DNA from: Rhodococcoides fascians A44A
GTDB lineage: Bacteria; Actinomycetota; Actinomycetes; Mycobacteriales; Mycobacteriaceae
Length of the DNA: 64,000 nucleotides
NCBI RefSeq assembly: GCF_000760735.1
Contig: NZ_JMEX01000005.1
Location: forward strand, 560,213 to 624,212
Reading direction: 5' to 3'
The translations under genes and the position numbers were made by a program. Numbering within the stretch: the first letter of the stretch is position 1; every line of letters begins with the position of its first letter. A model generated the notes under the pieces. The model did no database searches. It saw only the letters and a program-made list of their open reading frames with translations, and was not told where the DNA came from. Positions 17,757-26,119 of this stretch are shown piece after piece.

Positions 17757-19286
17757 TCAGGGGGTGCTGAACCACCCGGCCGCCGTGGGCGAGGTGTTGT
17801 GCCAGATATGCTTGGCTTCTTGATATTCGGACAAACCGGACGGGCCCAGTTCTCGACCGTTTCCGGATCGTTTGAATCCGCCCCATTCGGCCGCAGCAGT
17901 GTAGATGCCGAAGTCGTTGAGCCACACCGTTCCGTGCCGCAATCCGCGCACCATACGTTCGCCCCGCGCACTGTCCGACGTTCGGACACCCGCCGCGAGA
18001 CCGTAGTTCGTGTCGTTGCCGAGACGCAACGCGTCCTCCTCGGTCGTGAAACGCTCAACAGTGAGTATGGGCCCGAACGTCTCGTCCTGCACGATTTTCA
18101 TCGAGCGATCGCATCTGTCGAACACCGTGGGCAGAAAGAAGCTGCCGGCAGCAAGGCGCGGATCCTCGGGCCGTCTGCCGCCGACGACGAGCTCGGCACC
18201 TTCGGAAATCCCCAGTTCGACGAAGCCCTCGATCTTCTTCAGCTGCGCCTCCGACACGAGCGGTCCGGTCTCGGAGTTCTCGTCCAGGCCCGATCCCATC
18301 GTGATGTGGCCCGCGCGTTCGGCGAGTGCAGCGACGAATCGGTCCGCTACCGACTCCTCGATGATCAGCCGGGTCCCGGCAGAACACACCTGCCCCGAGT
18401 GCAGGAACACCCCGGTCAACACATGATCCACGGAGTTCGCGAACGCGTCGTCGTCGACGAGTGCATCGGCGAACACGATGTGCGGGTTCTTTCCGCCCAG
18501 CTCGACGGCAACCTTGGTCACGTTCGCGGCCGCCGCCGCCAGGATCGTTCGGCCCGTCGCCAGTCCCCCGGTGAACGAGATGAAGTCGACGTCCGGATCG
18601 GTCGTCAACGCCTCACCGAGTACGGCCCCGCTTCCCTGCACGAGGTTGACCACACCCGCAGGCACCCCTGCCTCTTCGACCAGTTTGGCGAACGCGATGG
18701 TGCTGAGCGGGGTCACTTCGCTGGGCTTGAGCACCATCGTGCACCCGGCCGCCAGCGCCGGTGCGATCTTCCAGGAGATCTGCAGAAGCGGATAGTTCCA
18801 CGGCGCGATCATGACGCACACACCGATCGGCTCGTGCACGACGCGGCTGAGAATTTCGGGCCGTCCGACGTCGACGAGCCGGTCGCTGTGCACCGCCGCG
18901 AGTTCCGCGTAGTACCGGAACACCGATGTCACGTCGTCGATGTCGATTCGGCTCTCGGCCAACGTTTTACCGGTGTCGACGGTTTCCAGGTGCGCGAGTT
19001 GCTCCTTGTCCCGTTGCAGGAGATCCGCGATCGTACTCAGCAGCGCTGCCCGCTCGGAGACAGCCGTTGCCGGCCAGGCGCCGTCGTCGAAGGTTCGACG
19101 CGCCGCCGTGACAGCGTCTCGCGCGTCCGCGGGCGTCGCTTCGTCGACGACGACGACAACGCTTCCGTTCGACGGATCGACGATCTCCCGGGTGCCTCCG
19201 TCGGACGACTCCGTCCATCGTCCGTCGATCCACAACGACGGGCGCAGATTCGCTGTGTCGAGTGCTTCGTTTCCGGAGGTGGGCAC
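17757..19286 (-). CDS. Aldehyde dehydrogenase (betaine-aldehyde dehydrogenase-like)
   Basis: 509 residues of the NAD(P)-dependent ALDH superfamily: NAD-site SFTGGLATG, general base Glu in VAVELGGKNPHIVF, catalytic Cys in FLHSGQVCSAGTRL, and the C-terminal GGFKRSGNGRELG. It is the first gene of the minus-strand run with the permease and GMC oxidoreductase, so it should oxidise the aldehyde that enzyme makes, probably betaine aldehyde to glycine betaine (inference). GTG 19286 follows AAGGAG with a 9-nt gap; an upstream ATG at 19325 would skip this good site. Confidence 0.92.
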   Translation of the reverse strand: MPTSGNEALDTANLRPSLWIDGRWTESSDGGTREIVDPSNGSVVVVVDEATPADARDAVTAARRTFDDGAWPATAVSERAALLSTIADLLQRDKEQLAHLETVDTGKTLAESRIDIDDVTSVFRYYAELAAVHSDRLVDVGRPEILSRVVHEPIGVCVMIAPWNYPLLQISWKIAPALAAGCTMVLKPSEVTPLSTIAFAKLVEEAGVPAGVVNLVQGSGAVLGEALTTDPDVDFISFTGGLATGRTILAAAAANVTKVAVELGGKNPHIVFADALVDDDAFANSVDHVLTGVFLHSGQVCSAGTRLIIEESVADRFVAALAERAGHITMGSGLDENSETGPLVSEAQLKKIEGFVELGISEGAELVVGGRRPEDPRLAAGSFFLPTVFDRCDRSMKIVQDETFGPILTVERFTTEEDALRLGNDTNYGLAAGVRTSDSARGERMVRGLRHGTVWLNDFGIYTAAAEWGGFKRSGNGRELGPSGLSEYQEAKHIWHNTSPTAAGWFSTP

Positions 19287-19362
19287 GTCGGACTCCTTCT
19301 CGCTGACCGGATGACTCGTGATCAACCGTAAGCCCGCGAGGGGTCTTCGTGTGCCAGTGCCG

Positions 19363-19542
19363 TCAGGAGCAGGCTGCGAGCACCCGTGCGACGTCGACGT
19401 CGTCGAGTGCCGCGGGAGGATTACGGAGGAGAATTTCGCGCAGTCGGCCGACGAATGCCTGACGACTGACTCCGAACTCGTTCAACACGTCCTCGCTGGG
19501 CCCGTCGCCGTGCGGAAACTGGGCTGTCACATGATCGTGCAT
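19363..19542 (-). CDS. 59-residue hypothetical protein with HTH-like segment
   Basis: A small open frame with ATG 19542 preceded by GAGGAAG at good spacing, and a TGA at 19363. The protein is soluble, with DVLNEFGVSRQAFVGRLREIL having the spacing of a helix-turn-helix, then NPPAALDDVDVARVLAAC. Codon positions show the strong third-position GC of real genes here. It lies 76 bp upstream of the aldehyde dehydrogenase on the same strand and so could lead that operon. No family recognised; a regulator role is only a suggestion. Confidence 0.6.
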   Translation of the reverse strand: MHDHVTAQFPHGDGPSEDVLNEFGVSRQAFVGRLREILLRNPPAALDDVDVARVLAACS

Positions 19543-19581
19543 GGGCTTCCTCGCAGCTCGTCCGGGGTTCAGGGCTCCGGT

Positions 19582-19612
19582 GCGGTGCCGAGTCGGGGGT
19601 CTGCGGCACCGC
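19582..19612 (-). promoter_or_regulatory. Hairpin in the leader of the 59-aa gene / aldehyde dehydrogenase operon
   Basis: GCGGTGCCG (19582-19590) pairs perfectly with CGGCACCGC (19604-19612) around a 13-nt loop, 40 bp upstream of the small gene. No T-run follows on the minus strand. It could be a leader structure or part of an operator; function unknown. Confidence 0.4.
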
Positions 19613-19691
19613 GCTCCGGAGTTGCATGGTTAATCAGTCCAACGACTCGAACCGTTACACATCGATACTGAATGGAACGCAGGCATGCAGG

Positions 19692-19697
19692 TAGCGT
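19692..19697 (+). promoter_or_regulatory. -10 box of a leaderless promoter
   Basis: TAGCGT, 7 nt, then ATG 19705. No Shine-Dalgarno site is present, so the start codon is probably the transcription start. Confidence 0.65.
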
Positions 19698-19704
19698 GCA
19701 CGTC

Positions 19705-20349
19705 ATGGCCATCATTCACGCCGCAGAGTTGACGCCGAGCAAGCGCGACGCTCTCCGCGCCTGGCTACCGTCGCGTCCTTGGACGAGCAGCACGGATGTC
19801 GACATCCTCGGCGCGTACAGATTCGACGATCCCGCCGGTGCCGTCGGGATCGAGACATTCTTGATCTCGACCGGCGGCCGAGTACTGCAGGTCCCGCTCA
19901 CGTACCGCGGCGCACCGTGGCCCGGGTCCGACGACGCCCTCGTGACGACGATGGAGCACTCGGTCCTCGGAACGAGATGGGCGTACGACGGTGTGGCCGA
20001 TCCGGTGTACGTGACCGCGCTGGTAACTGCGATCCTGACCGGTGGAACCGAGGCCGCCCTGGTGTACGACTACGAGGAGTACGACTACGAGGCTCCGCCG
20101 GAGAAGCGGGCCGTCACCACCCGAGTCGTCGGCACCGGAACCCCGGGCACCCCGGTACCTGCCCTCGACTCGGTGTCGTCGATCGATTCCGACGACTCGA
20201 CGACGATCACCGCCGGGGCGACGCGCATCGACCTCGTCCGTGCCGTCGACACCACTCGATCGACCGCAGCCGGCCCGTCCCTGACCGGCATCTGGCCCGG
20301 CCAGTCCGAGCCCGTCGTCCTGGCCTGGATCAGGCCGCACGAGGATTGA
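19705..20349 (+). CDS. Maltokinase N-terminal cap-like domain protein
   Basis: 214 residues. The first ~110 residues (AWLPSRPWTSSTDVDILGAYRFDDPAGAVGIETFL, then LQVPLTYRGAPWPG and LGTRWAYDGVADPVYVTAL) resemble the N-terminal cap subdomain of actinobacterial maltokinases; the kinase domain itself is missing. Proteins of this type are often labelled '1,4-alpha-glucan branching protein' without evidence. The C-terminal half is a beta-rich region of unknown role. ATG 19705 is set by the TAGCGT box 7 nt upstream. It may bind a sugar or regulate trehalose-maltose metabolism; unproven. Confidence 0.8.
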   Translation: MAIIHAAELTPSKRDALRAWLPSRPWTSSTDVDILGAYRFDDPAGAVGIETFLISTGGRVLQVPLTYRGAPWPGSDDALVTTMEHSVLGTRWAYDGVADPVYVTALVTAILTGGTEAALVYDYEEYDYEAPPEKRAVTTRVVGTGTPGTPVPALDSVSSIDSDDSTTITAGATRIDLVRAVDTTRSTAAGPSLTGIWPGQSEPVVLAWIRPHED

Positions 20350-20439
20350 CAGACGATTACGGACTCGTTGTCGGACAAAGGTTTACCTAATTCTGCCGAA
20401 CCGTACCCACGGCGATGGTTCGGACGTAGCATCGCTCAC

Positions 20440-20847
20440 GTGACCGCCTCGCTGCGCATCCTCGTCTACAGCAGCAATGCGCACACGCGCGCCGACGTCA
20501 CCTCGTCCATCGGACGACGCCCCGATCCATCGCTTCCGGAAGTCGAATACCTCGAGGTCGCGAGCGAGCCCATGGTGGTGCATCACCTCGACGCAGGCGG
20601 TATAGACCTTGCGATCCTCGACGGAGAGGCAGCGCCGGCCGGCGGGATGGGTGTCGCCAAACAACTGAGGGACGAGATCGAACACTGCCCGCCGCTGGTC
20701 GTTCTCACCGGTCGCCCCGACGACAGGTGGCTGGCCGAGTGGTCCGGCGCCGATGCTGCGGTGTCGCAACCCCTCGACCCGTTCGTTCTGACGAGGGCAG
20801 TGACGGATTTACTGCGCACGTCGTCGAAATCTGTCGGTCACAACTGA
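20440..20847 (+). CDS. Degenerate receiver-domain protein upstream of nuo (Rv3143-like)
   Basis: 135 residues, a single CheY-like fold: LRILVYSSN strand 1, LDAGGIDLAILDGEAAPAGG around the phospho-acceptor position D61, VVLTGR with T90, and SQPLDPF at strand 5. The acidic pair after strand 1 is replaced by S11-S12, and the conserved Lys before Pro is Q110, so normal phosphorylation is doubtful. There is no output domain. The position just before nuoA matches Rv3143 in M. tuberculosis. GTG 20440 follows TAGCAT with a 7-nt gap (leaderless). Its role in controlling respiration is not established. Confidence 0.85.
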   Translation: MTASLRILVYSSNAHTRADVTSSIGRRPDPSLPEVEYLEVASEPMVVHHLDAGGIDLAILDGEAAPAGGMGVAKQLRDEIEHCPPLVVLTGRPDDRWLAEWSGADAAVSQPLDPFVLTRAVTDLLRTSSKSVGHN

Positions 20848-20944
20848 TTTCCTTCGCCGACTCGTGACGGCGCAAGATCAACTTTTCGACCGACACGCCG
20901 ATCCGACTGGCCGAAAACCGAGACAAGTCGGGGCATCGCACCGG

Positions 20945-20950
20945 TAGGCT
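20945..20950 (+). promoter_or_regulatory. Candidate -10 box for the nuo operon
   Basis: TAGGCT in the 196-bp gap between the receiver gene and nuoA, about 93 nt before the nuoA start. GACAAG lies 17 nt upstream as a weak -35. The rest of the gap shows no clear hairpin or gene. Confidence 0.45.
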
Positions 20951-21043
20951 GTGTTTCAGCTCACAATTTCTGTTGGCTAAGGACCTCTTGGTCGGCAGAA
21001 CTCCTCATTTGCTCACAAGGCAGGCACGGAGAGGCGACACAGG

Positions 21044-21403
21044 TTGAACGAGTACATCCCCATTCTGGTCCTGGGCGCTGTCGCAGTCGCCTTCGCCCTC
21101 GTGTCCGTCGTCATCGCAGCAGTTGTCGGGCCCAAGCGCTACAACCGCGCCAAATTGGATGCCTACGAATGCGGAATCGAGCCGACCGCGCAGCCGATGG
21201 GAGCTGGCCGATACCCCGTCAAGTTCTACTTGACGGCCATGCTGTTCATCATCTTCGACATCGAGATCGTCTTCCTCTATCCCTGGGCTGTTCACTTCGA
21301 CGCGCTCGGCATCTTCGGTCTTCTCGCAATGGGCATGTTCATCGTCAGCGCCGCCGTCGCGTACGCCTACGAATGGCGTCGAGGCGGCTTGAGCTGGGAT
21401 TAG
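21044..21403 (+). CDS. nuoA: NADH-quinone oxidoreductase subunit A
   Basis: 119 residues with three transmembrane helices (about 5-27, 63-83, 90-110) and the family signature YECGIEP (with ERD-type loop sequence [17 protein letters not shown]). It is a membrane-arm subunit near the quinone site of complex I. The start is TTG 21044 preceded by GGAGAGG 9 nt upstream. It is the first gene of a complete 14-gene nuo operon; nuoB follows after 38 bp. Confidence 0.96.
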   Translation: MNEYIPILVLGAVAVAFALVSVVIAAVVGPKRYNRAKLDAYECGIEPTAQPMGAGRYPVKFYLTAMLFIIFDIEIVFLYPWAVHFDALGIFGLLAMGMFIVSAAVAYAYEWRRGGLSWD

Positions 21404-21441
21404 TCCGCCGATCGCGCGCCGAACAACAAGAAGGGTCCGAC

Positions 21442-21996
21442 ATGGGTCTCGAAGAGAAGCTCCCGAGCGGCTTTCTGCTGAGCACGGTGGAGGGGCTCGC
21501 CGGCTACGTTCGCAAAGGCTCGCTGTGGCCCGCGACGTTCGGACTCGCGTGCTGCGCGATCGAGATGATGGCCACCAGTTCAGGGCGGTTCGACATCGCA
21601 CGTTTCGGCATGGAGGCGTTCCGCGCATCCCCTCGGCAGGCCGACCTGATGATCGTCGCCGGACGGGTCAGCCAGAAGATGGCACCGGTTCTTCGGCAGA
21701 TCTACGACCAGATGGCCGAGCCGAAATGGGTTCTGGCAATGGGCGTGTGCGCATCCTCGGGCGGGATGTTCAACAACTACGCCATAGTCCAGGGCGTCGA
21801 TCATGTCGTTCCGGTCGACATCTATCTGCCGGGCTGCCCGCCGCGGCCGGAGATGCTGCTCGACGCGATCCTGAAACTGCACGAGAAAATTCAGGAGATG
21901 CCGCTGGGCGTCGACCGAGAGACGGTAGCGCGTGCCGCCGAGGAAGCAGCATTGAACTCCAGGCCGACGATCGAGCTGAAGGGACTGCTTCGATGA
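21442..21996 (+). CDS. nuoB: NADH-quinone oxidoreductase subunit B
   Basis: 184 residues. It binds cluster N2, the last iron-sulfur centre before quinone: ligands are the Cys pair in LACCAIEMM, the Cys in [13 protein letters not shown] and the Cys in PGCPPRPE, all present. Peripheral-arm subunit at the membrane junction. ATG 21442 follows AGAAGGG. Its stop overlaps the nuoC start (ATGA). Confidence 0.97.
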   Translation: MGLEEKLPSGFLLSTVEGLAGYVRKGSLWPATFGLACCAIEMMATSSGRFDIARFGMEAFRASPRQADLMIVAGRVSQKMAPVLRQIYDQMAEPKWVLAMGVCASSGGMFNNYAIVQGVDHVVPVDIYLPGCPPRPEMLLDAILKLHEKIQEMPLGVDRETVARAAEEAALNSRPTIELKGLLR

Positions 21997-22649
21997 CGGT
22001 GGACAAGCGCGGGATGTTCGGCGTCCGCGGGACGGGCGACACCTCAGGGTACGGGCGGCTCGTGATACCGCCGCTGGTTCAGGGCAGCACCGAGCGGCCG
22101 TACGGAGGATTCTTCGACTCGGTCGCAGACGAACTCGCCTCCGCACTCCGAGACGACTTCGGTGTCGAGTTCGACGCCGCCGTCGAATCCGTCGTAGTCT
22201 TCCGCAGTGAATTGACCCTGCACGTCCGGCGCGAGCACCTGCGCGCAGTGGCGAGCACGCTTCGAAACGGTCCCGAGCTACGGTTCGAGATGTGCCTGGG
22301 CGTCAACGGCGTTCACTATCCACAGAACACCGGCCGGGAACTTCACGCGTGCTATCCCCTGCTCTCCATCACCCACAACCGTCGTGTTCGTCTGGAAGTG
22401 TCGGTGCCGGAATCGGATCCGCACATCCCGAGCCTCGTCGGTATCTACCCGACGAACGACTGGCACGAACGCGAAACGTTCGACTTCTTCGGCATCGAGT
22501 TCGACGGACACCCGTCGCTGACACGCATTCAGATGCCCGACGACTGGGTGGGTCATCCCCAGCGCAAGGACTATCCGTTGGGTGGGATTCCCGTCGAGTA
22601 CAAGGGCGCGAGCATTCCCCCACCCGATCGACGGCGGGAGTACAACTGA
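21993..22649 (+). CDS. nuoC: NADH-quinone oxidoreductase subunit C
   Basis: 218 residues, separate from NuoD as in other actinobacteria (in E. coli they are fused). The 30-kDa subunit signature [21 protein letters not shown] and the terminal DYPLGG motif are present. Part of the connecting module of the peripheral arm. ATG 21993 overlaps the nuoB stop by 4 bp and the nuoD start overlaps its stop, so translation is coupled. Confidence 0.96.
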   Translation: MTVDKRGMFGVRGTGDTSGYGRLVIPPLVQGSTERPYGGFFDSVADELASALRDDFGVEFDAAVESVVVFRSELTLHVRREHLRAVASTLRNGPELRFEMCLGVNGVHYPQNTGRELHACYPLLSITHNRRVRLEVSVPESDPHIPSLVGIYPTNDWHERETFDFFGIEFDGHPSLTRIQMPDDWVGHPQRKDYPLGGIPVEYKGASIPPPDRRREYN

Positions 22650-23980
22650 TGACGGACACAGCAGGCCACGACACGTCGGCCCCTCCGGAGAAATCCTTCA
22701 CCGTGTCCGGGCAGGACTGGGACGACATCGTGGCGGCAGCCGCCGACACGTCGACGTCCTCGGAGGAGCGGATCGTCGTCAACATGGGTCCGCAGCACCC
22801 GTCGACGCACGGTGTACTGCGTCTGATTCTGGAGATCGAAGCCGAGACCGTGACTGAGGCCAGATGCGGGATCGGCTATCTGCACACCGGGATCGAGAAG
22901 AACCTCGAGTTCCGAAACTGGACCCAGGGCGTCACGTTCGTCACGCGCATGGATTATCTGTCCCCTTTCTTCAACGAGGCTGCATATTGTCTGGGTGTCG
23001 AGAAACTCCTCGACATCACCGACGAGATTCCCGAGCGCGCGACCGTGATTCGCGTTCTGCTGATGGAACTCAACAGAATCTCGTCGCACCTCGTCGCGCT
23101 GGCGACAGGCGGGATGGAACTCGGCGCCGTGACTGCGATGCTGTTCGGATTCCGCGAACGAGAACAGATCCTCGACGTGTTCGAAACCATCACCGGCCTC
23201 AGAATGAACCACGCGTACATCAGGCCCGGTGGTCTGGCGCAGGATTTGCCCGAGGGAGCGATCCAGAAGATACGCGACCTTCTGAAGACACTGCCGTCCG
23301 GATTGACCGACATGTCGAACATGTTGGACGACAACAGGATCTGGAAGGCTCGAACCAAGGGTATCGGTTATCTCGACCTCACCGGATGCATGGCGCTCGG
23401 GATCACGGGACCGATGCTCAGGTCCACCGGCCTGCCCCACGACCTACGCGTGTCGCAGCCGTACTGCGGTTACGAGAACTACGAGTTCGATGTGTGCACC
23501 GACACCGGGTGCGACGCGTACGGCCGCTACATCATTCGGGTCGCGGAGATGCGTGAGTCGTTGAAGATCGTGGAACAGTGCCTCGATCGGCTCCGGCCGG
23601 GACCGATCATGATCGACGACAAGAAGATCGCGTGGCCGGCCGACCTGTCCGTGGGGTCCGACGGAATGGGCAATTCCGCGGACCACGTCCGGGACATCAT
23701 GAACACGTCGATGGAATCGCTGATCCACCATTTCAAGCTGGTGACCGAGGGGTTCCGCGTTCCGGCCGGGCAGGTCTACGTTGCCGTCGAGTCGCCGCGC
23801 GGCGAGCTCGGCGTGCACATGGTGAGCGACGGCGGAACTCGGCCGTTCCGGGTGCACTACCGGGATCCGTCGTTCACCAACCTCCAAGCCGTGGCTGCGA
23901 CGTGCGAGGGCGGGATGGTTGCCGACGTCATCGCCGCCGTCGCCAGCATCGATCCGGTGATGGGCGGTGTCGACCGATGA
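22649..23980 (+). CDS. nuoD: NADH-quinone oxidoreductase subunit D
   Basis: 443 residues, the 49-kDa subunit that forms the quinone cavity with Nuo[16 protein letters not shown] near residue 45 carries the quinone-site His, [12 protein letters not shown] and the conserved C-terminal ESPRGELG are present. The first ~40 residues ([14 protein letters not shown]) are an extra polar extension not needed for the fold. ATG 22649 overlaps the nuoC stop by 1 base (TGATG). Confidence 0.97.
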   Translation: MTDTAGHDTSAPPEKSFTVSGQDWDDIVAAAADTSTSSEERIVVNMGPQHPSTHGVLRLILEIEAETVTEARCGIGYLHTGIEKNLEFRNWTQGVTFVTRMDYLSPFFNEAAYCLGVEKLLDITDEIPERATVIRVLLMELNRISSHLVALATGGMELGAVTAMLFGFREREQILDVFETITGLRMNHAYIRPGGLAQDLPEGAIQKIRDLLKTLPSGLTDMSNMLDDNRIWKARTKGIGYLDLTGCMALGITGPMLRSTGLPHDLRVSQPYCGYENYEFDVCTDTGCDAYGRYIIRVAEMRESLKIVEQCLDRLRPGPIMIDDKKIAWPADLSVGSDGMGNSADHVRDIMNTSMESLIHHFKLVTEGFRVPAGQVYVAVESPRGELGVHMVSDGGTRPFRVHYRDPSFTNLQAVAATCEGGMVADVIAAVASIDPVMGGVDR

Positions 23981-24804
23981 GCGAGAAGGTCCACCTTCGA
24001 CTCCGAACCCGCCCGGCTCCGTACCCGGACGATGTCCGGGTCCGCCTCGACGAGGACGCCAGGGCGATCATCGCGAGGTACTCGCCTCCGGACGCGCCGA
24101 ACCCGGCGATGGCACGGTCGGCGCTGCTGCCGTTGCTCCACCTCGTGCAGTCCCAGGACGGGTATGTTTCCCCCACCGGAATCGAATTCTGCGCCGAGCA
24201 CCTCGGGTTGACGGGTGCCGAAGTCACAGCCGTGTCGAGTTTCTACTCCATGTATCGGCGCGAGCCGACGGGCGACTACCTCGTCGGCGTCTGCACCAAC
24301 ACTCTGTGTGCCGTGATGGGCGGAGACGCGATCATGGACGCTCTGCGCGAACACGTCGACCCCGCCGATCCGGCCGTGACCCTCACGCACGTCGAATGCA
24401 ATGCGGCGTGCGACTACGCGCCGGTCGTCATGGTCAACTGGGAGTTCTTCGACAATCAGACACCGGAATCCGCTCGTGCACTGGTCGATTCGCTCCGCTC
24501 CGACACCGAGGTGGTTCCCACCCGTGGTGCATCGTTGTGCACGTTCCAGGAGACTGAGCGAATTCTCGCCGGTTTCCCCGACCAGCGGCTCGGCGCCGTG
24601 CACGCGGGTGGACGTGCGGGTGCGCCGACGCTGGCAGGTCTGCGGTTCGCTCGCGAGCACGGAATGAACGCGCCGACTGCGGACGAAGTGCGAGACAGTG
24701 GAGCCGCCCCGTTGGGCTCCGAGCAGGCCAACGCCGCCGAGACCACCAAGGACAAGCCCGCTCCTGCACCGACGGAACCGGTTCCCCCCGAGAAAGGACC
24801 GTGA
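23977..24804 (+). CDS. nuoE: NADH-quinone oxidoreductase subunit E
   Basis: 275 residues, with a thioredoxin-like [2Fe-2S] domain binding cluster N1a: ligands in [13 protein letters not shown] (C-x4-C) and [11 protein letters not shown] (C-x3-C). It belongs to the NADH-oxidising module with NuoF and NuoG. The C-terminal ~60 residues are a low-complexity Ala/Pro/Glu tail ([20 protein letters not shown]), longer than in E. coli. ATG 23977 overlaps the nuoD stop (ATGA). Confidence 0.96.
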   Translation: MSEKVHLRLRTRPAPYPDDVRVRLDEDARAIIARYSPPDAPNPAMARSALLPLLHLVQSQDGYVSPTGIEFCAEHLGLTGAEVTAVSSFYSMYRREPTGDYLVGVCTNTLCAVMGGDAIMDALREHVDPADPAVTLTHVECNAACDYAPVVMVNWEFFDNQTPESARALVDSLRSDTEVVPTRGASLCTFQETERILAGFPDQRLGAVHAGGRAGAPTLAGLRFAREHGMNAPTADEVRDSGAAPLGSEQANAAETTKDKPAPAPTEPVPPEKGP

Positions 24805-24805
24805 C

Positions 24806-26119
24806 GTGGCGCTGACCCCTGTCCTGAGCAGTTACTGGGACGACCCCGAATCATGGACCCTCGAAACCTACGAACGCCACGGCGGCTACGACGGCCTCCG
24901 CCGTGCACTCGAGATGCCCGCGGGCGACGTGATCGCCACGGTCAAGGACGCGGGACTTCGGGGCCGTGGAGGAGCCGGATTCCCGACGGGGATGAAGTGG
25001 AGCTTCATCCCGCAGGGTGACGGCAAGCCGCACTATCTCGTGGTCAACGCCGACGAGTCCGAGCCCGGCACGTGCAAGGACATGCCGTTGCTTCTGGCGA
25101 CGCCGCAAGTCCTGATCGAGGGAATCGTGGTCGCGGCGTACGCAATTCGGGCGCACCGCGCCTACATCTATCTGCGAGGCGAGGTCGTCCCCGTGCTTCG
25201 ACGTGTTCAGGCTGCAGTCGAGGAGGCCTATGCCTCCGGGTATCTCGGCAAGGACATCCTCGGCAGCGGATTCGATCTGGACGTCGTGGTGCACGCGGGC
25301 GCGGGCGCGTACATCTGCGGCGAGGAGACGGCTCAGCTGGACTCGCTGGAGGGTCGACGTGGGCAACCTCGACTACGGCCGCCGTTTCCTGCGGTGGCAG
25401 GTCTGTACGCGTGCCCGACGGTGGTCAACAACGTCGAGTCCATCGCGAGCGTCCCGTCGATTCTGCGCAACGGTGTCGACTGGTTCCGGTCCATGGGCAG
25501 CGAGAAGTCCCCGGGTTTCACGCTGTACTCGTTGTCGGGGCACGTGAGCACTCCCGGACAGTACGAGGCTCCGCTCGGCATCACACTGCGGGAGCTTCTG
25601 GACTACGCGGGCGGTGTGCGCGAGGGTCATTCGCTGAAGTTCTGGACGCCAGGCGGGTCGTCGACGCCGATCTTCACTGCCGAGCATCTCGACGTTCCGT
25701 TGGACTACGAGGGCGTCGGTGCAGCCGGATCCATGCTAGGAACCAAGGCATTGCAGATATTCGACGAAACGACGTGCGTCGTACGTGCGGTACGGAGATG
25801 GACGGAGTTCTACGCCCACGAATCCTGCGGCAAATGCACGCCGTGCCGCGAAGGAACGTACTGGCTCGTGCAGATCTACGAGAGGCTCGAAACCGGCCGC
25901 GGAACGGAATCGGATCTCGACACGTTGCTCGACATCGCGGACAGCATTCTCGGCAAGTCCTTCTGTGCCCTCGGCGACGGCGCAGTCAGCCCGATCACGT
26001 CGTCGCTGAAGCATTTCAGAGACGAGTACGCACAGCACATCGGCGCATCCTGCCCGTTCGATCCGCACCGCAGCACGCTGATGTCCGCCGAACTGACAGC
26101 GGGAGGGCTTTCGTCATGA
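24806..26119 (+). CDS. nuoF: NADH-quinone oxidoreductase subunit F
   Basis: 437 residues. It carries FMN, the NADH site and cluster N3. The glycine-rich NADH loop [16 protein letters not shown] is near residue 50, the FMN region [17 protein letters not shown] in the middle, and the [4Fe-4S] ligands are in [11 protein letters not shown] plus the Cys of [12 protein letters not shown] 24806 starts 1 bp after the nuoE stop, with GAAAGGA upstream inside nuoE. Confidence 0.97.
   Translation: MALTPVLSSYWDDPESWTLETYERHGGYDGLRRALEMPAGDVIATVKDAGLRGRGGAGFPTGMKWSFIPQGDGKPHYLVVNADESEPGTCKDMPLLLATPQVLIEGIVVAAYAIRAHRAYIYLRGEVVPVLRRVQAAVEEAYASGYLGKDILGSGFDLDVVVHAGAGAYICGEETAQLDSLEGRRGQPRLRPPFPAVAGLYACPTVVNNVESIASVPSILRNGVDWFRSMGSEKSPGFTLYSLSGHVSTPGQYEAPLGITLRELLDYAGGVREGHSLKFWTPGGSSTPIFTAEHLDVPLDYEGVGAAGSMLGTKALQIFDETTCVVRAVRRWTEFYAHESCGKCTPCREGTYWLVQIYERLETGRGTESDLDTLLDIADSILGKSFCALGDGAVSPITSSLKHFRDEYAQHIGASCPFDPHRSTLMSAELTAGGLSS

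Noticed and set aside
17719..17925. N-terminal extension of the APC permease
   Set aside because: It overlaps the aldehyde dehydrogenase end and is Arg/His-rich, unlike a permease N-terminus; ATG 17718 has a ribosome-binding site.
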